From assembly GCA_031308135.1 (NCBI GenBank), contig JAHLJT010003656.1, forward strand, positions 74,512,698-74,576,697: 64,000 nt of DNA. Reading direction: 5' to 3'. Below the pieces are notes generated by a model. That model was not told the DNA's origin. It did not search any database and saw nothing but the letters and a program-made list of their open reading frames with translations. The stretch comes from Acheta domesticus (taxonomy: Eukaryota > Arthropoda > Insecta > Orthoptera > Gryllidae). Position numbers and translations under genes: made by a program. Below, piece by piece: positions 19,402-30,960 of the stretch (its first letter is position 1; each line of letters starts with the position of its first letter).

Positions 19402-20084
19402 TTTATCGGTTATCGGAATGTTATTGTGCTTTAGTGTGTTTGCAGTTCGCATGATTTCGCATTTTACTGCTATGTGTACGTGGATGATGTGGGTTCGTGT
19501 CGGACCGTGTGGTCAGTAGCTAAATCGGCTTTTGTGTTTCGTCATGTTAGTGACTGAGTTTTGCTGTGGTGTGTTGCACTATGCTATCAAAATATCCAAA
19601 GAAAGTGCTTGTCGTCTTTGTCCTATAGTAAGGGTATATCGAGCTAGTTGTTTAAGGGTCGCCGCGGCGGTGCTTCGCTGGTTTGAAAGGCTTGATAGGC
19701 TTCGTTAAAAGATTGCTTTCTCGAGCAATGAATGAAGGACTTGATATCAAGTTCCTTCCTGAGAACTTTCAACCATTTTCGAAACGGAAGGCGCGCTATG
19801 AGTCTCAGAAATCTGTTCTGAAAATTGAAACTTAATGTGTGTGTTTAAAAGAACCTTAAATACAGATTTGGGTCAAACAATTCGAGATTGTGTAATTGAG
19901 GCGATTACAATATTTTTTCTTCCTATACTAAGGTTTAGTATAAGCAAATGCCGCGGACTCAAGTGGCATCCCAATAATGCCATTTGAAGCACAGAGTTGA
20001 TCACTTAACATAAAAGAAACGATTACGCTAACCACTTACAACAGCAACCTGGCAAGAGGCGGGCGAAGTAGGATGTGCCTATCG
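19402..20084. other. Spacer, no gene recognised
   Basis: Mixed composition. Conceptual translations of the GC-balanced part (19440-19850) are interrupted and match nothing known. Confidence 0.4.
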
Positions 20085-20275
20085 TGAGCATTTTCTTTGA
20101 ACTGATTATATTCGTTCATGGAGCACCTTCCATATTACACGTAACCCAGCAAACATTCGGTTAGCGCCCGATTCGGACAGGAAAATTTTCTTTGAAGTGA
20201 TTAAATTTGCTCACCGACCACCCTCTGCATTACAGTTAACGCAGCGAGCACCCCACAGGAAGGTGGATTAAAGAC
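20085..20275. repeat. Diverged 95-bp tandem duplication
   Basis: Two copies beginning ATTTTCTTTGAA at 20090 and 20185 share the order GTGATTA/CTGATTA, GAGCACC/GACCACC, ATTACA and GCAGC/CCAGC words at about 70% identity. They adjoin the minus-strand SINE and may be part of its tail. Confidence 0.6.
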
Positions 20276-20405
20276 AGGAAACAGCGGCACTCCGCAAGGG
20301 CCCGCACGGAGGCGCTTTGTCCTCCCGGAGACACGGGGATTTGAACCTAATTACCCGAGATGGAAGGCGAGCGCTGGCCGCTGTGTCGCAGGTCAGCCCC
20401 CACCA
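20276..20405 (-). mobile_element. tRNA-derived SINE head (family E)
   Basis: On the minus strand a tRNA-like module contains TAGGTTCAAATCCCC, matching a Pol III B box, about 45 bases after an A-box-like segment (CTGACCTGCGACACAGCGG). It is not foldable as an intact tRNA. The body continues towards the tandem duplication. Single copy in this window, so the boundaries are uncertain. Confidence 0.45.
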
Positions 20406-22650
20406 CCATCCGCTCTGCAACGCTCGCATCTGAAGCTGGCTATCCCTCAGGACCCCTCTGTCCTCTGAACCTCGGGCACTGAACCAACAGGTGTTTGATT
20501 AATATACTGTTGCACAAGGATGTTCAGATTAGACTTAAGGCTAAATATCTACTGGTAGAATAATGATCATTTAGAATTACAAATGACATCGATTGATAAG
20601 ATAATTGTGCTAATACCAATATTACTGTATCTGTGAGAATGGCTAACTTGAAATGGCCCCGAGAACGTCGTCTAATATTGATAACAGATAATAGGTAGAG
20701 TGCTATTAAATGTGAATTACACTTATATTCAAGACTAAGCAGGAAAATCTTTGATATTTTTTTAGCAAAAAACAAGAAAAGTAATATTCTCATAGTAAAA
20801 ATAACCTCATGTGCACTTAGAAAGATGGTTCTCTTCAGTCTTTCAGAAATCATTCCAGATTTGTTCACACAATGTTCAGTAAGTTATGGTAACAACTAGA
20901 GCAGAATCGTTCTGGTTGAAGGAGAGGAAAGACTGTCAAAAACATGGTCACTTGCTTGAGAATTTCTATTAGAGCATGGAAATCGTTGTATGTGATCACA
21001 AGTACGAGATCTCAGCAAACAAATTCTTAGCTGGAGTAAAAGAGTATATTAGTTGCATTGCACACACTTTTGCATGCCTACGTAAACATTGCTCCTACTA
21101 GTGGTGACCAATCTGACAAGCAGTTCCTAATACTGCTTAGTGTAAATCAGCTTGTAAGCTATGAGCTTCTCTGTAAGGTGAGGCGTACCATGTGATAATA
21201 TTGTAACGTGTATATTTATTTGCTTGTCACGAACTTTAATTGTTCTTTTATTTGTAGTTATATTAGTTAACGGAAATAAATTAACTAAATATCCATCTCA
21301 CATCTATCCTACTAAAACCTAGGTAAAACTCGAGAAACTCGATCTCAAAATAATTTCCCCAAAATAAGGTAGTTGACATGTCATCAATAGATGCCGCTTT
21401 CAATTACATAACAAACCATTCAACACAAAATGACTGCCAGACTAGAATGATAGTTACTGATTTATGATACAAATGACCCCACCATACTGAAATCGTGAAA
21501 AGGCGATCATTACGTGGTGGTTATTTTCTTATTTATTAGCATTATATTTGGAAATATCAACTGCTGATGGCATGTCAACAACCGGTGCCTTTACCTTGCA
21601 TTAAATATAAAATTTGCCGTCTTGATCATTGTTTCTGAATATCTCAGTTGATCTCCTTTCACTAAAGAATAATCTTTACTAAGAACTATAACATAAAAGT
21701 AGAAATAAATGGTAAGCATAAAGGCATATAATAATATGACGATAAAAACTGAACTTAGCAACTCATACTAAATTGAGGTAAAAAAATTACACATTAGAAA
21801 TCAAACAAAATAAAACTGAATTATTCTTCTCATGATTAATTAGAAGTTGAAACATTGCTTTTATGAAAACCTATTCATTTTCAATTGATTGCAACTTATT
21901 TGTTTTCTGTTTTTTACATGGTCTTCCTATTTAATCAATTAATATTCTGACTTGTTTTGATTGAAACTAGTAAATGTTTTAGCATATAAACTATTAATTT
22001 TGAAGAATTTGGTATCCTTAGTACATTCATTGCAATTTATTCACTAAAATTTCTCAAGGCGGGATACTTCGTTTGGCATTACGCTTATTTTATTACAATC
22101 TCATTTGAGTTCTGTTTTGATTACCCATACGATGCTCAAGAGTGCCACTTCGATTAATTTATGTGTGTGAGAGAAATTGACAGTGATATTGATAATGATA
22201 AATAAAGAACGTATTTTCCCCTAAAGACAAATAGTAGAAATCATTATTTGTAAGCACGTTAGAGGAACATCCTTTTGCGAGGGCAACCGTAATTTTCCTG
22301 TTTCATCAATATTAGTGTATTAGTAAATATAGCAACATCAGCAAAAAGAATACTCTTCATCAATAGTTTGCGTTTCTTCACAACAAAACGATTTATTTCC
22401 CGGCAACTTTAAAAGAAAAAAGTGATTGCGGACTAAAACCATAGGAGTCAGTTTGCACAAACTATTTGAAGGTGCAAATTGAAAGTAAATGGTATATCGC
22501 CTGTCGTATATTTTGGAAGAAGTTCATATCTCAATACATTTTGTACAAATTATCAGAACGAGTACTGCCCTAGGAATAGACCTATAATCTCACAACACCC
22601 ACATTTGAGTTCCTGTTCTTTGTTGATTTTAGTTTTTATTATCAATGTAT
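20406..22650. other. Long AT-rich spacer
   Basis: More than 2 kb of AT-rich DNA. The 114-codon minus-strand frame at 20524-20868 contains a hydrophobic run but no recognisable domain. No repeats shared with the rest of the window were noticed. Confidence 0.5.
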
Positions 22651-22659
22651 AACACTTAC

Positions 22660-22716
22660 CTTTGAGTTGAAGAACGCTACGTGCGGAGTTTTGAATCCGT
22701 TCAATGGTGCCAGCAT
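22660..22716 (-). CDS. Candidate first coding exon, 19 codons, unknown
   Basis: On the minus strand an ATG (22716-22714) with an upstream in-frame stop opens 19 codons (MLAPLNGFKTPHVAFFNSK) that run exactly into CAAAG|GTAAGTG, a near-consensus splice donor at 22660/22659, giving a phase 0 junction. Composition is more balanced than the surrounding DNA. No downstream exon was located and the short peptide matches nothing I know, so this is a splice-signal-based guess. Confidence 0.25.
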
Positions 22717-23209
22717 CACGTGTCACTGACCTTGCGTTCTCCGCATCACACTATTCCTTCCGGCTGTTTCAATTAAAAATGTGGCCGCCAAGTTCTGCCA
22801 TATAATGCTCATTTCTTCCATCTGCTTCCAAGAGAGGCCATCTCCGAACTCACTGATTAATTAACAATTAATTATTTTCACAAATGGTTTCTCATGAACA
22901 GTAAACACTCACAACTCATTGATTCACCTATTATTTTTTTACAAGAAGTACACACTGGTTTAATTATTAACGCACTTCTTAAATAATTCACAATATCCCA
23001 GTAACATTTTAGTTTTCGCAATGCTAACTGTACGCAACGAGTGACGTGCTCTGACTTCATCCTACGAGTTTCCGAAACAGAATGGTTACCTCGGACTTCC
23101 TTGCTCACGGATTGTGATGACGTAAGTACCACCATCCCTCCGAGCCCCTCTGTCGCTCTGCCCTGCTACCAGAACCTTTGCCCTTCTCTCACTTTGCCCT
23201 TGGCTCACT

Positions 23210-23210
<1 letters not shown>
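22717..23210. other. Spacer
   Basis: No feature beyond short frames. Confidence 0.35.
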
Positions 23211-23252
<42 letters not shown>

Positions 23253-23270
23253 CTATCTCTATCTCTCTTT
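23211..23270. repeat. (CT)n(CTAT)n microsatellite, SINE tail
   Basis: Dinucleotide CT repeats pass into CTAT tetranucleotides and back; this forms the 3' tail of the minus-strand SINE. Confidence 0.95.
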
Positions 23271-23675
23271 GCTTAAAAGCCATATGGCTTGTTGACAGTT
23301 CAGAAGCCCCTAGCGCCTTCTTGCGAGACTGGTCCTGGGCAAGTGTACCTAGTGTAGTTTGCCATTGCTTTCCGTAGGGGCGCTATTGCGCCAATTTTGG
23401 CGATTGATTTGAATACCAGATAGCGCAGACCTAGATATAATATCCGCAATCTTATCCAGTAGTTCAAATCAAAACTTTGATTGGTGCTAAATTGCTAGAG
23501 GATTTAATTCTGCCAGGATCGGCCAAGTGCATTTCCTGGAATTTGTTTTACATGCCAACAAACGTCCGCATGCATGCCGTCGATTTTTGGCACCTCAACA
23601 ATCCCCCTACTCTGACCGGGTTTGAACACGCGTACTTGGGATCAGGCATCCGGCATGATAACCAATAGACCATGA
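23211..23675 (-). mobile_element. tRNA-derived SINE (family D)
   Basis: On the minus strand the head reads TGGTCTATTGGTTATCATGCC (A-box-like), with GTGTTCAAACCCGG (B-box-like) about 45 bases later. A body of about 380 bases then passes AAGCAATGGCAAACTACAC and GACCAGTCTCGCAAGAAGGCG to the palindromic GCCATATGGC, ending in a (GATA)n/(GA)n tail at 23211-23270. The tRNA-head/microsatellite-tail layout identifies a SINE; the head is mutated. Confidence 0.7.
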
Positions 23676-24639
23676 AAGCAGTTTGGGCTTACTTATTTGG
23701 GTTAATATTCTTGATAGACCTTCATGTACGAACCTTAATGGATCAAGCGATCGCTGAAAGTAATTTTCTTGAAAATTTAAAGCAACGTTTAAGGCTCGTA
23801 CACACACGCATGAACCAAATACATTTTGTCTAACGTCCTCCTCCGAGAATTTAATCAGTTCGGAATAAATTAATGACATATACAAGTTTCCAAAGTACTT
23901 TGGCGAACATATTTGGAAGCAATAATGTAACACATTCCCAGATACTGTGGTTAACAAATAATTTGGTAATTCGAAACAAGGTCCTACCGTGAACTTTGAA
24001 TTATTGGTATTCCCATTTTCACTTTCTCGCAACAGTACGTACTTACGCAGTGAAGAGAAAGTATTCATTCTGCAGCAGAAAGTGGCGGTTATTCGTCAGA
24101 AAAATTCGAATTGTGGGGCTCTGATATCGAAAAAGTGGATAAATATTGACCCTGTATATAATACTCGTAATTTTTCCCTTTAATATGTTGTTTAGTCAAA
24201 ATCCTTCTTTTTGTTTTACCGTCCACAGACTGGACATTTTACCGTAAACCAAATTTTCTGTATCAAGAATCCACAGAACACAGATTCCGAACAGAAGGGT
24301 GTTAGTGAAAGTAATTTACTACACAGATGAATAAGAATTGTCCAATTTTTCGACATCAGGGACCTGCAATACAATTTTTCGTCCCCAATTTTTAAGCATC
24401 CTTTGCTGTGTACCAGGGAAAATATTAAAATTGGGGATGCTTTCGAGAAAAAAATTATAAATTGCTTTCAAGCAAAATTTCCGTGAAAACTACTCGTATA
24501 GAACAAATTTCATTAAAGAAAAAATTCCTATCTTCATAACTCCGAAAAAATGAACTTTTACAATTTTGGAGTTCAACGAAAAAGAGATATACGTCATTTT
24601 TAAACGTCAAGGAACCACTAATTTGTCAACTTTTGTAAG
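23676..24639. other. AT-rich spacer, possibly decayed family A-like sequence
   Basis: Around 24330-24610, phrases such as CATCAGGGACC, GAGAAAAAAATTATAAATTG and TCCGAAAAAATGAAC recall the body of family A in style but could not be aligned with confidence. No gene recognised. Confidence 0.35.
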
Positions 24640-25060
24640 AAAGGCTTCAGAATATTTACTTTTTAAGGGCCCAGTTATGTTCTTAGCACATCATATACCA
24701 TTTATGTCTTGTAGTATACGTTGGTGAACAATGTGTGGGTTTTATGTAATCCTATATCTGTTATTTTGACTTTTAAGGTGGCCATTAAGATAAAACCAAG
24801 CTTCATCAGAAAAGAAAATTATCGACGGGCCAAAATTATCTTCCTGCATACTTTTCAAAAACCAATTTGCAAAGCGCGCACTCGTTCGCGGCTGTAATGC
24901 ACGCACCACCGTTCTTTTTACAGCTTCATTTTCAAAATTTTGTGGCCTGCGTGGGACCCTTTTTCGAAGTACCGGTTTGTTGAGCAAGACGTGACAATGG
25001 TTTCCGAGAATGTTCCAGTCGCGTTTGCATGTCACGTAATTTCTTTATAGTTAATACGTG
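24640..25060 (-). pseudogene. Decayed mariner-type transposase fragment
   Basis: Minus-strand translation gives the helix-turn-helix-like run SRLAQQTGTSKK (about 25000-24965). After a frameshift comes a block (about 24930-24745) with VVRALQPRTSARFANWFLKS and then IIFFSDEAWFYLNG and QNNRY. FFSDEAWF holds the central catalytic Asp of this group of eukaryotic Tc1/mariner-type transposases. Another frameshift leads to NPHIVHQRILQDI. In intact relatives these segments are one continuous protein, so at least two frameshifts and several stops make this a dead relic. Terminal repeats were not found. Confidence 0.85.
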
Positions 25061-25516
25061 GCACTTACACACGATTTTTTGTCCGCTAGTACACCTTGAC
25101 TCCTTAATTATTTCACCACCTTTTTAATCATATACCGATGTGGAGGTCCGCTTCCCGCAAACAGCCTAAGCAATTGCTGCCGACACTTCCTCGCAGATTT
25201 TCATTTTACGTATGTGTTATACACAAACACTTTTCTGTTTGAGAGGGAACTTCAAGCGAGCCATCACAAATCGACTACTCAACAATACTGGAAAACGCCT
25301 TTCGCAGGGTAAGTCCTTGAAAATCTTCCGTCCGCAACGTTCCCAGAGGAGTTCAACCCACCGTTCCCCGACAAGTGACTGCCCGTCGGCCGAGCAGAAC
25401 TTCCTGCGATTGCGGCACCCTAATAAAATAGTCGCGATGGATACGTAGCCATCACTGAAGCGAGAAGGTACATGATGTAACACCATAATTTTTGTAAATA
25501 CTTTACATCCCAATGT
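25061..25516. other. Spacer between mariner relic and SINE
   Basis: Possibly includes further decayed mariner sequence near 25130-25210, but nothing reliable. No gene recognised. Confidence 0.35.
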
Positions 25517-25528
25517 ACGTATCCTACC

Positions 25529-25979
25529 GGGGGCAGTATTTTCAAAACTAGCTTGTCAGCTAGGTCGAATTCAGTCGCTGTCTGGAGGAGAATTCTAGCT
25601 GCCGGCTGCTCTGATCGGTAGTTTTCCGTGGTTTCTCCGATCAACACCAGGCGAATGCCGGGGCAGTACCCTAACAAACGGGTCACGGACCGCGCGAGAT
25701 CTTTCCTTCCTTTTACACACACACTTACACTAACATGCACTACACTACCACACATGCCGGGAGACCGGTCGGGAGCTTACAACTTGTCCCGACGGCTGGT
25801 GGGACATACTTGGTTGGGGGAAAACCCCGCTAGTCGACGGTAGGTCGGCGCCAGATTTCGCCATCCAGCGGGGAAAAGATCATCGCCATCTCCCGGGGGA
25901 AACACGCACTACACTTACGGGACTAATGACCTGAGCAGTTGACGCGCCCGGAAACACGAATCAATCAATCAATCAATCA
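25529..25979 (+). mobile_element. SINE family C copy with 12-bp target-site duplication
   Basis: About 450 bases lacking the tRNA-like head but otherwise matching the family: GCTAGGTCGAATTCAG, CTGGAGGAGAATTCTAGC, GCGAATGCCGGGGCAG, CCTAACAAACGGGTCAC, then GCAGTTGACGCGCCC and an (AATC)n tail. ACGTATCCTACC occurs immediately before (25517-25528) and after (25980-25991), a direct target-site duplication showing insertion by target-primed reverse transcription, with 5' truncation. Confidence 0.93.
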
Positions 25980-25991
25980 ACGTATCCTACC

Positions 25992-26640
25992 ACCTAGAAA
26001 TCTACACATAAACAAGAAAGTGAATCTATCTGCGTTGTCTCAAAACGTGCTGCCTCCTTTTATTCCCGCATGCGTGCCTACGCGAGCGCCAAATTCCCAC
26101 TACCCACGTCCAAGTTCTGCCCGTGCGGGCAATTGCACGTGGCGCACGTTCTTCTTCTTCTTCTTCTTCTGCCGCACTAAGGATCTTTAAGTTTAGCCTT
26201 GGCGTCTCGAACGATCAATGCACATTCACTTCTCCCTTTTGCCTTTCTTCTCCACCCCCTCACTCTCATTAATCTCAAATCCATCTCCACATCAACCAGA
26301 CATCTTGAACGGGGTCCTTCTTTCTTCTTCTTTCGGGTTCTTTACAGAAGATGATTTTGGGGATTCTTTCTTCTTCCATGTAATAGATGTCTGAGCCATT
26401 GTAGTCTTCTAACCTTAATTTCTGCAATAATATCTGTTGTTTTATACATATTCGCCAGTTATAAGTTACTCTTTACCCACCAATGTCCATTTTCACAGGT
26501 GGAGCTGAAAATTCACCTCAAGATTTTCCTTTCCCAGGACATCAGCACACATTCAAGTCTGTTTGTTAAAGTCTATCTCTCGGCACCATACAATATTAGT
26601 GGTCTTATTACCGTATTCTGCACTTGGACCTTGAGATAGC
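25992..26640. other. Spacer with (TTC)n run
   Basis: Contains about eight TTC units at 26149-26172. No gene recognised. Confidence 0.45.
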
Positions 26641-26932
26641 TATGTATATTTCGCACGTTGGCGCATGTTATGCGCAGTGGCGCCCGTTGGTCGGGCCGAT
26701 ATTCGGCATCGAGTGATCCTCACCGTCAGCGCTTCCGCAGCTTTATGAAATTCCCGCAGACCGGTCCCATCCGCCGGCGCGCACCGCCAAAGATAAAATT
26801 CGCTCCCCGGCGCATAAAAAGTCGCGTAAAAGCGGACTAATTTCTGCCTCCGCTTTCGCGCTGCCTCGCGGTGACCCGGATGCAGTGGGCGAAACTGTCC
26901 GTCCGTCTGAACGTTGGCGATTTTTCTCGCAG
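26640..26932 (+). promoter_or_regulatory. CpG-rich promoter-like segment with possible first exon
   Basis: A local CpG-rich block. CATAAAAAG at 26813-26821 is TATA-like. About 65 bases downstream an ATG (26880) opens 17 codons (MQWAKLSVRLNVGDFSR) that run into CGCAG|GTAAGTACC, a near-perfect donor with the exon end at 26932. Further upstream, TATGAAATTCCCGC and GATAAAATTCGC AT-core words are embedded in GC. The combination is typical of a promoter and first exon, but the peptide is unrecognised and no second exon was found. Confidence 0.4.
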
Positions 26933-26959
26933 GTAAGTACCCTACAGTGGGTCACAAGG

Positions 26960-27560
26960 GGAATCTAACTCCTGAGAGGCTTTTGTGACTCCACCCGCGG
27001 GATTTACCCTTCAGTCGGACAGAATGGTAACCAAATGGTTGGTACCGTGGTTGTAACCGCATGTCTCTGCTCTTTAGTGGGGTACAATAATATTGGTCTC
27101 GAATTCCCGTCATTTTACCTGCAGATCTACTCGTCATTGAGAGAAAATGGTAATGGAGATGGAGGACCGACATTCGACACGAGGGTATGTACTCTTCAGA
27201 ATGGCATAATGTTAACCAAATTAGCCTTTCATGTTTCTACTTGCCGATCTGTAATCTACGAAAGGCACAATTATAATGAAGCTGAACTCTCGTAATTCCA
27301 CTTGCAGAGCTCTACTACAATTGGAGAAAATGGTTACACCCAAGGATCTCACTCTTCAGTAAGATTGAATGGAAACCAAACGGGCCTATCGTGATTCTAC
27401 CAGCAGGTCGCTACTTTATAATGAAGATGATATATCGAGATTTCACTTGTAGCAATCTACTCTACATTACAGCAGAATGGTAATGAAGATGGAGTTTCGT
27501 TTTTCTTGTATGGATGTCAACTCTGCAGTAGATCGGAATGATAACAAAGCAGGAGTTAGG
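26960..27560. repeat. Four diverged tandem repeats of about 170 bp
   Basis: The marker phrase ACTCTTCAGTNNGANNGAATGGNAACCAAA recurs at 27006, 27191, 27351 and 27519 (spacings about 185, 160, 168). A second marker, TGCAGATCTACT...GAGAAAATGGTAATGGAGATGG, recurs at about 27120, 27304 and 27447. Units are perhaps 65-75% identical. The block begins just after the splice donor at 26932. Confidence 0.75.
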
Positions 27561-29222
27561 TGAGATTCAAATTCGCACCTCTGATATCCCAAACCGTCAC
27601 GTTGAACCCGAATTAACGATCTCTCCTGTTAGGACAAGCTTCTCGGAAAAAAATTATCTGCTTATCAACACTTTTAACTTTTAGGACGGCTCATAGACCG
27701 CGTGATAGCTTTGCGAAGTGCAATACACTTGCCATTACAATTGTCTTAGTTTCTGTTGTTGTATGACGAAAGGAAAGCTCGCACAGACCAAGTGTGCTAG
27801 ATACAATGACGAGAATATGCATGCTCGCCACATGTCACCTTACCCCCATTAATTGCTAATAAATAAAAACAGGGCCTATACTTTGGAACACTCCTAGCCT
27901 ATGAAAAGTTCTAAAATGCCAAATACATAGATACGTTTCCATAAATACATACATCTTTGATTTTGCCGCTTCAGAAAACCACTAAATTGCAATACAATCG
28001 TATCCAAATCATGTGTAAAATATGTTGTGAAAAAAAAAGCTCTGAAAATGTTTCCCTTAATGTCCAGTAGGTTAGCACACAATATTTCTCAATTTATGTA
28101 AAATATTACTTCAACAATATGGAAACAACAATGAATGATTACAACATTACGAATTAGTTAATTGTGAAATACCCTACTTACATGAAGATGAATTTTAGAA
28201 GAACCAAAGTAATTAAAACGGTATGATGAGAATTTGGAGAATTTTGGAAATATAATTGAGCAATAAGGATTTTGCAAATACAGAATGGAATGAATTGAAT
28301 CTTCATATTTCTCGAAAGTAAGATTGATGTAATGTAAGACGGTGCACAAGAACTCGAAGCGTTAATCCATTATACTGCAGCAATCTAATTACATGATTTC
28401 AGGAAATCTCGAAAAGGAATATCCGTAGATTATTCTAATTTATTTCCAGTTCGTTTTCCTAAAGTTAGAAGTACAACTGAAACCTCTGAGGACGAGACAG
28501 AATCCATAAGTCGCTACCATGACCCGCAGGTTGTTGTTAAAGCAGCATTTTTTCATCTCGATTGCTCAGTTCATGATACTATCATATTTTGAATTATTGA
28601 AAAAAAACAACAAATGTTAGCCATCTGTGCTTCATTTTCGGATCAAGTTCAAAATAAATAAAGCATTCATTTACCGTTTCGATTCTTCTTCAACTGTTAA
28701 TCCATTGGTTGGTTTGAAGCAGCTTTGCAAAATTATGTATCTTGTGCTACTCCAATTTGCAATAGTATTGTCAGTCCATATCTTAAACACCTTACTTATT
28801 AATCTTTATTCCATTGGCACTTATCCGAAAAAACCTATAATACATAAGTAGTATTGTATTCTCACTTGTCAGAAAATGTGGCCTATCTAAATGCAAGGCT
28901 ACCTCTTCAAACTACTAAAATAATTGTTTGCTACGAGAATTGAAGGACCACATAATTATTCATTAACACTGTAAAAGTTATTTTAAGAACTCCGCGTTTG
29001 AACATATTCTATAATCTGGACCTACGAAATTAAGCAACAGCGACCATTAGGTATCAACAGGGAAGAAGTACAACGGTTTCGTTTAGAATCTTCTGGATGT
29101 TCCATGACTTAGGTGAGTTGTTTCGGACATCTTCGAAAATACCAGTAAATAGATACTAGATCATTTAGTTATTCCTTATATCGAGGTATTGCCACGAAAA
29201 TACTTAAACAAGTTATCTGTGT
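27561..29222. other. AT-rich spacer
   Basis: No recognisable gene or repeat; scattered short frames only. Confidence 0.5.
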
Positions 29223-29400
29223 TTCCTTACACTTATGTGCACTACATTACCACAAACGTTGGAAAACCAATCTGAACTATCGCTTGCCCCGGCTGGGTTG
29301 GTGCCACCCTGGAGACGGAAGGGGAACACCGCCACTACCAGGTATATATCATGCACAACCCTTGCGAGACTGACGGACGACATAGCAGTTGACACACAAG
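29223..29400 (+). mobile_element. SINE family C 3' fragment, degraded
   Basis: Matches the 3' half of the family: CACTTATGTGCACTACATTACCACA, then CCCCGGCTGGGTTGGTGCC, and CATAGCAGTTGACAC near the end. No head and no AATC tail remain. Confidence 0.65.
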
Positions 29401-30034
29401 GAACGCTAAATTACCAATGTTACCAACGTTTGCGTTTTGGAGCATAACAGTTTCATGTAGATAAACGTGTATTGATGGATACCCCTAGACAACCGCAAGT
29501 CATGCGGTGTATGAGCCGTAGCGAGTGGAAAGCACTAGTGGCTGCACCAAGCCGTTCCCTCATGAAGGCTCTTGACGAGCTGCTTGCTATTCCGCTCGCG
29601 GCTCATATCACCGCCCCGCGCCCTCTGCTCCGCGCCCCGCCCTCCGCCCCCTGCCCGCCCCAGCGTGTGAGAAGGTGCTGCGGTTTACTCCCTCCGTGTC
29701 GCTGTCAGCAGCCGCAGCCCCGCGCCCCCCGCCCCCGTCCCCGCTCCCGCCCTCCGCTGCCAACTCCCTCATTAACGGCCGAGGGAAAATTACCGCCGCA
29801 GAAGCAGCGGAGGTGGCGCCTCGCAGCTGCGGAAGCCCAAACTACCGCGCTTTACGGGCGCGTAAAGCGACGTCTGACGAGGGGTGGGACGGCGAGCGGG
29901 GGGCGGTGGTGGAAGGCAGGGGTGGACGGAGGTGGCGGGGAGGGGGAGAGGTTGAGGGAGACGCCGGGATTGCAAAGGTTGGGCGGGTGAGCTGGTTAGG
30001 TCGAGGCCGAGCTTGTCAGCTGAACGGCGAGGAT

Positions 30035-30120
30035 GTGGTGACTGGGCAGGTCGGCTGGGCAGGTCGGCTGGGTAGGTCGGCTGGGCACGTCGGCTGGGCA
30101 GGTCGGCTGGGTTGGGGGGC
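30035..30120. repeat. 13-bp minisatellite (GGTCGGCTGGGCA)
   Basis: About six units of GGTCGGCTGGGCA with T/A variants (GGGTA, GGCAC). Confidence 0.9.
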
Positions 30121-30179
30121 TGGGCAAATCTGTTACAAGTATCAGTTGGGGGGTGGGGTGATAGGGCGAATCAGCTGAT

Positions 30180-30480
30180 GAGGTCGATTGGGCGGGATGG
30201 GGCAATCGGGTGGGTTGATTGGGCGGGTTAATCGGGCGGGGCAATTGAGCTGGGTAATTGGACGAGGCTATTGGGTGGGATGATTCATTATGCGAGGTGA
30301 TTGAAAGGGATTATTGGGAGGGGTGATTAAATGGGAAAATTGGGCGAGTGATTGGGCGGGGTGTTTGGGCGGACAGATTGGGCGGAGTGATTGGGCGGGA
30401 TGAATGGGTGAGATGATTGGACGGGCTGAATAGATGAGATGATTGGGTGGAGTGATAGGTCGGTGTGATTGGGCTGGGAT
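30180..30480. repeat. Degenerate 13-16-bp minisatellite (GATTGGGCGGG)
   Basis: The words GATTGGGCGGG, GATTGGACGGG and GATTGGGTGGA recur roughly every 13-16 bases with spacer changes; probably an older relative of the neighbouring 13-bp array. Confidence 0.8.
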
Positions 30481-30960
30481 AGTTTGCGGATGTTGTTGAC
30501 GTATTTTTGAGGCAGAGTTGCTGGGCGATGCTCTTCGTAGGGTCGGTTGGCAGAAGCAGATTAGTGGAGCGATAGAGCAAGTAGAGATAGTGGGTGGGAT
30601 GGTTGACTGGGACGGCTGGGCGGGGTGATTGGGAAGGACGGCATGACGGGTCGGCTGTTTGAGGCGGATGGGCAGGTCGGCTGGGAGGGGTAGAAAGGCG
30701 AATCAACTAGGCAGGGCGGTGTAGGAGAGCTGAGCATCGCGGGGTGGCAGAGCGGGATGACAAGGCAGGAAGGCAGAGCGGCGAGGCTAGGCGCGGGAGG
30801 GGGGGTGAGGACCATTGTTTGGATGGTGTTGTGGAACGCAGGGCTAACCAGCATAGCAGTCTGCTCTATGAGCGATGGTGTCGCTGGCGGTGGGCGCAGT
30901 CAAACGGACGGAGACTGAGGACACGACGGCTGAGGCGAAAAATGTAGAGAATGCGGCTCA

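Larger units (their letters stand above)
29470..30960. other. GC island with degenerate minisatellites
   Basis: Begins with a balanced stretch (29470-29600), then CCGCC/CGCCCC-rich DNA, then G-rich DNA from 29880. AT-core words such as CTCATTAACGGCC and GGAAAATTACCGC occur at 29768-29795. Several overlapping open frames on both strands encode low-complexity Arg/Pro/Gly sequence and are considered artefacts. Confidence 0.55.

Noticed and set aside
23607..24068. 153-codon minus frame
   Set aside because: It begins in AT-rich spacer and runs into the SINE head, with no recognisable motif.
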